Shown here: piece by piece, positions 6,750 to 9,643 of the stretch
Position numbering within the stretch: the first letter of the stretch is position 1
Layout: the number at the start of each line of letters is the position of its first letter
Source of the DNA: Verrucomicrobiales bacterium
Lineage (GTDB): Bacteria > Verrucomicrobiota > Verrucomicrobiia > Limisphaerales > UBA9464
Direction of reading: 5' to 3'
Assembly: GCA_003445095.1 (NCBI GenBank)
Contig: DLVS01000228.1
Coordinates: 1 to 9,643, forward strand
Length of the DNA stretch: 9,643 nucleotides
Made by a program: the position numbers and the translations under genes
The notes under the pieces: model-generated
Database searches by the model: none
Seen by the model: the letters and a program-made list of their open reading frames with translations, nothing else
Told to the model about the DNA's origin: nothing

Positions 6750-6921
6750 ATGAAGATGATCAAACTTTCGGAGCGGCCCCGAATGAGCCACGCCCCCCTG
6801 TGCCCCAAGGGAGCGCCGCGTGAGTTGGGCGCTTCCGCGCTGGTCGCCGTCGGAGCGCCATCGCGGCTTCACTCTGATCAAGCTGTTGGTGGTCATTGCC
6901 ATCACTGGGGCGATATTCTGA
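6750..6921 (+). pseudogene. Decayed type IV prepilin/pseudopilin-like gene
   Basis: An AGGAG site (6734-6738) and an ATG at 6750 open a frame starting MKMIKLSERPR and running towards 6860. From 6862 the neighbouring frame encodes RGFTLIKLLVVIAITGAIF and then stops at 6919 with tandem stops TGA-TAA. GFTLIxLLVVIAI is the class III signal of prepilins and pseudopilins, cleaved by the prepilin peptidase after Gly and continuing as the hydrophobic spine. Joining leader and motif needs a single-base frame change between about 6830 and 6862. The glutamate at mature position 5 is lysine (AAG where GAG is normal). The globular domain is missing. Verrucomicrobial and planctomycete genomes carry many proteins with this signal, so a dead copy is plausible. 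A short translated peptide from a GTG at 6820 is the alternative. The motif is seen directly; decay is inference. Confidence 0.6.
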
Positions 6922-7189
6922 TAAAACCCAGCCGCCCCCAAAGGACGGGGAACCGTTCTCGTATCTCGATGCGCATTTCGAAACCAAAATTTTCTCGGAT
7001 TTGCGCGGCGATCTCGCAAGTCTTCCCGACGCAATTTCTCAGGTTCAGTTTGGGATCAATTTCGAAGCGACGCCTCTATGGCCCGTTCGAGATGGCCTCC
7101 CAGAACCGATCCGATGATTGAGAACCAAGCGCTGATGCCGGGTTCGGCCTTCGCCCGCCCCATCGTTGACGCTCGCAAGACATGACCAT

Positions 7190-8020
7190 ATGAAACGAAA
7201 GACTACTGACAATCGCACTCTGAATAATGCATCCACGACTTTGCTCAGGAGGGGGGGTGCAGGCGCTGGCCGCACACCGGTGATAAGATGGGCTCCGATC
7301 GCGCTGGGGTCGGTGGTCCTGGCCGCCGGAATTGGCCGACTGGTGGCGGACCCCGTGGACGTTCCCAACTACTCCTTTGAATCGCCGACAGTGCCGGAGG
7401 GTTTCCCGGTGAGCAACACGATCGATTCCTGGCAAAAGACTCCCCAGCCGGTTTGGTTTGATCCGAACACATTTGGGATCGAATGGAACCAGTTGTCGGG
7501 AGTTTTTCCGAACCCGCCCTCCACGGAAGGCAACCACATTGACAATATGACCGGCAACCAGGCGCTTTACCTGTTTGCTCTTCCCACTGTCGGGCTGTTT
7601 CAGGAAGTGGGAGCCAACTTCACCGCTGGCATGGCTTACACCCTGACGATCGGAATTCTAGGAGGCGGCGGCATTCCGGAGGGCTCGACCTTCGAATTCG
7701 GGATCTACTACGAGGACGGCGTCAACGGGCAGATGCAGGTGGCTTCCAATTCGGTCGAGTTCACTTCTGCGAGTTTTCCCACGGCGACTCACTTGATCGA
7801 CTATCAAACCGGAACAGTCGTCGTTCAGCCTGGCGACGCGTGGGTTGGCAAAGCGATTGGGGTGTCGTTGGTGGCAACGTCAGGTACTGGCGCCGGCTAC
7901 TGGGATTTGGATAATATCCGCCTGGACGCGACGGTAGTTCCCGAGCCCTCGTCGTGGGGACTGGCAATCCTGGGTTTGGGCGGAGTTCTGTGGGGGTGCC
8001 ACAGCCGGCGACGGAACTGA
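7190..8020 (+). CDS. PEP-CTERM sorting-domain exported protein
   Basis: The protein has 276 residues from the ATG at 7190; a TTG at 7166 would add eight residues and is less likely. A long basic N-terminal region precedes a hydrophobic signal segment (about 32-52, VIRWAPIALGSVVLAAGIG). The mature part begins with VDVPNYSFESPTVPEGF (57-73), a start common in PEP-CTERM proteins with a beta-sandwich, carbohydrate-binding-like fold. It continues through beta-rich sequence with AYTLTIGILGGGG (149-161) and a closing GYWDLDNIRLDA (236-247). The C-terminus is a textbook sorting signal: PEPSSWG (251-257), a hydrophobic helix, then HSRRRN. Such proteins are cut by an exosortase and released to, or fixed in, the outer surface or exopolysaccharide matrix. 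The exosortase is not in this window. The gene is convergent with acetyl-CoA synthetase. Confidence 0.88.
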   Translation: MKRKTTDNRTLNNASTTLLRRGGAGAGRTPVIRWAPIALGSVVLAAGIGRLVADPVDVPNYSFESPTVPEGFPVSNTIDSWQKTPQPVWFDPNTFGIEWNQLSGVFPNPPSTEGNHIDNMTGNQALYLFALPTVGLFQEVGANFTAGMAYTLTIGILGGGGIPEGSTFEFGIYYEDGVNGQMQVASNSVEFTSASFPTATHLIDYQTGTVVVQPGDAWVGKAIGVSLVATSGTGAGYWDLDNIRLDATVVPEPSSWGLAILGLGGVLWGCHSRRRN

Positions 8021-8148
8021 TTCCGACGACGCTCCCGGCAAAAACCCTTAGGTGGTTCGTTTTTTGGAGGACTGCGTTGGGTAACTGTCACCGGCGTGAC
8101 CGCTCAGCTCTGGTGAAGCCATTCGGTGTTCCCGGGCACTTCACGGAA

Positions 8149-9643
8149 TCACTCTTCAGTGGACACGAGTTTCGCCAAGACACTTAGGTCTTCGAGAGTC
8201 GTGGTGTCGCCCTTGATCTCGACTCCGGAGGCGATTTGCTTAAGCAACCGCCGCATGATTTTTCCGGAACGTGTCTTGGGCAGCGCGTCCGCGAAGCGCA
8301 CGTCGTCGGGTTTCGCCACCGGGCCGATTTCTTTTCCCACGTGATTGCGGAGTTCGCTCTTCAGTTCATGGGTTGCGTGTTGACCCGACTTCAACGTCAC
8401 AAAACACACCAGCGCCTGGCCTTTGAGTTCATCCGGCCTCCCCACGACCGCGGCCTCGGCCACGCTCGGGTGACTCACTAAAGCGCTCTCCACCTCGGCG
8501 GTACCGATTCGATGGCCCGCGACGTTCAACACGTCGTCAATGCGGCCGACGATCCAAAAATACCCATCCTTGTCCTGCCGGCAGCCATCGCCCGTGAAGT
8601 AGCATCCCTTCACTTCCCTCCAATAGGTGGCTCGATAGCGTTCGGGATCGCCCCAAATGCCCCGAAGCATCCACGGCCAGGGCTTCCGAACCACGAGTTT
8701 GCCGCCTGTGTTGGGAGGAACCGGCTTCCCCTGATCGTCCACCACTTCGGGCTGAACTCCAAAAAAGGGCAACGTGGCCGTGCCCGGCTTGAGCGGCGTC
8801 GCTCCCGGCAAGGGCGTGATCATGATCGCGCCGGTCTCCGTCTGCCACCACGTGTCCACGATCGGGCACCGCTTCCCGCCGATGACCGTGTAATACCACA
8901 TCCAGGCCTCGGGATTGATCGGCTCGCCGACGGTTCCGAGCAGCCGAAGCGACCCGAGATGATGTTTCTTCGGCCATTCCTCGCCCCATTTCATAAACGC
9001 CCGAATCGCGGTCGGCGCGGTGTACAGGACCGTGACTCCATACTTCGCAATGATTCGCCAAAAGCGATCGGGCTCCGGCCAGTTCGGAGCTCCTTCATAC
9101 ATTACGCACGTCGCGCCATTGGCCAGGGGGCCATAAACAATATAACTGTGGCCAGTGACCCAGCCGACGTCCGCCGTGCACCAGTACACATCGTCCGGCT
9201 GAAGGTCGAAGACGTATTTCGAAGTGAGCTTGGCCCCCAAAAGATAACCGGCGGTGGTGTGGAGAATACCCTTGGGTTTGCCGGTCGAACCGCTGGTGTA
9301 CAAAATGAACAACGGCGCCTCGGAATCCATCTTCGCCGCCGGGCACTCGTCGCTCACGTACTCCAACTCGCGGTGCCACCAAACGTCACGTCCCTCTTCA
9401 ATGTGAACTTCCGTCCAAGTCCGGCGCAGCACCACGACCCTCTCAATGGTTTTGGTCAACGGCGCCCCGTGGGAGTCCGTGAGTCGGAGCGCTTCGTCCA
9501 CATTCTTCTTCAAGGGTACGACGCTGCCGCGACGAAACCCGCCGTCGGCCGTAATCACCAACTTGGCGCCAGAATCCTGAATGCGATCGGCCACGGACTG
9601 CGCGCTGAAACCGCCGAACACAACGCTATGCACCGCCCCGATT
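8149..9643 (-). CDS. acsA: Acetyl-CoA synthetase, C-terminal three quarters (5' end beyond window)
   Basis: The frame is open to the right edge and reads through [14 protein letters not shown], the well-known Acs segment, so the N-terminal part is outside the window. About 497 codons remain of a protein usually near 650 residues. The ANL-superfamily motifs are in order: the phosphate loop [11 protein letters not shown], then [13 protein letters not shown], the adenine/acetate-pocket motif [28 protein letters not shown] (the hinge region), and the C-terminal [11 protein letters not shown]. The lysine of the last motif is the catalytic residue, inactivated by acetylation in many bacteria. The [14 protein letters not shown] tail is also typical. 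The enzyme activates acetate with ATP to acetyl-AMP and then acetyl-CoA in the cytoplasm. No frameshift or missing motif is seen. It is convergent with the PEP-CTERM gene across 128 bases. Confidence 0.96.
   Translation of the reverse strand, partial: IGAVHSVVFGGFSAQSVADRIQDSGAKLVITADGGFRRGSVVPLKKNVDEALRLTDSHGAPLTKTIERVVVLRRTWTEVHIEEGRDVWWHRELEYVSDECPAAKMDSEAPLFILYTSGSTGKPKGILHTTAGYLLGAKLTSKYVFDLQPDDVYWCTADVGWVTGHSYIVYGPLANGATCVMYEGAPNWPEPDRFWRIIAKYGVTVLYTAPTAIRAFMKWGEEWPKKHHLGSLRLLGTVGEPINPEAWMWYYTVIGGKRCPIVDTWWQTETGAIMITPLPGATPLKPGTATLPFFGVQPEVVDDQGKPVPPNTGGKLVVRKPWPWMLRGIWGDPERYRATYWREVKGCYFTGDGCRQDKDGYFWIVGRIDDVLNVAGHRIGTAEVESALVSHPSVAEAAVVGRPDELKGQALVCFVTLKSGQHATHELKSELRNHVGKEIGPVAKPDDVRFADALPKTRSGKIMRRLLKQIASGVEIKGDTTTLEDLSVLAKLVSTEE

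Larger units (their letters stand above)
6584..7189. other. Gene-poor region of about 600 bases containing a decayed prepilin-like gene
   Basis: No intact gene of credible composition is seen here. The region must hold the promoters of the leftward membrane protein and the rightward PEP-CTERM gene. Between them lies the broken prepilin-like reading frame described separately (6750-6921). Beyond it, an open stretch at about 6925-7117 encodes segments such as FSYLDAHFETKIFSDLRGDL in one frame. That could be a remnant of another coding sequence, but I could not assign it. Confidence 0.5.

Noticed and set aside
6925..7184. Stop-free stretch after the broken prepilin-like gene
   Set aside because: The frame continuing from the prepilin motif is Arg/Ser-rich without domain character or ribosome site. 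Another frame there has more protein-like composition but no assignable family, so no gene is called.
8043..8065. AACC/GGTT hairpin followed by a run of six T, possible terminator of the PEP-CTERM gene
   Set aside because: The stem is only four base pairs with a seven-base loop, too weak to call although the position after the gene is right.
8087..8100. GTCAC/GTGAC inverted repeat between the convergent PEP-CTERM and acsA genes
   Set aside because: It is a five-base stem without a T-run on either side and is likely to occur by chance in 128 bases.

Overview
The window looks like an ordinary chromosomal stretch from a moderately high-GC Gram-negative bacterium, most likely of the Planctomycetota-Verrucomicrobiota group. 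I favour Verrucomicrobiota (Pedosphaera/Limisphaera-like). The clues are a PEP-CTERM exported protein, a remnant of a GFTLI-type prepilin signal, the start of a secreted CotH-like protein, and a single-haem secreted c-type protein of a kind I recall from these phyla. This placement rests on remembered family resemblance, not on a search.

Layout, left to right. The left edge carries the 5' end of a secreted, glycine-rich CotH-like protein (minus strand, cut by the window). Divergent from it is a tight two-gene unit on the plus strand: a glutathione S-transferase-like protein, overlapping by 8 bases a membrane-anchored protein with two zinc ribbons. Next comes a minus-strand M48 zinc metalloprotease. 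It is divergent from an ArsR-type regulator across a 144-base gap that holds a perfect 6-4-6 palindrome. The ArsR gene runs into a secreted mono-haem c-type protein. Convergent with that is a small periplasmic rhodanese with a good intrinsic terminator, followed upstream by a six-helix membrane protein of unknown function, also on the minus strand. A gap of about 600 bases follows; it contains a decayed prepilin-like gene with a ribosome binding site, start, leader and signal motif, broken by a frameshift and tandem stops. The right end has a PEP-CTERM protein on the plus strand, convergent with the C-terminal three quarters of acetyl-CoA synthetase on the minus strand (cut by the window).

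Functionally, most of the genes act at or beyond the inner membrane: protease, haem protein, rhodanese, two membrane proteins, a sorted surface protein and a CotH-like protein. Acetyl-CoA synthetase is the only clear central-metabolism enzyme. The most interesting local unit is the M48 / palindrome / ArsR / cytochrome cluster, which could be a small regulated envelope module. I saw no RNA genes, CRISPR arrays, insertion sequences, phage genes or defence systems, and no clearly new multi-gene system.
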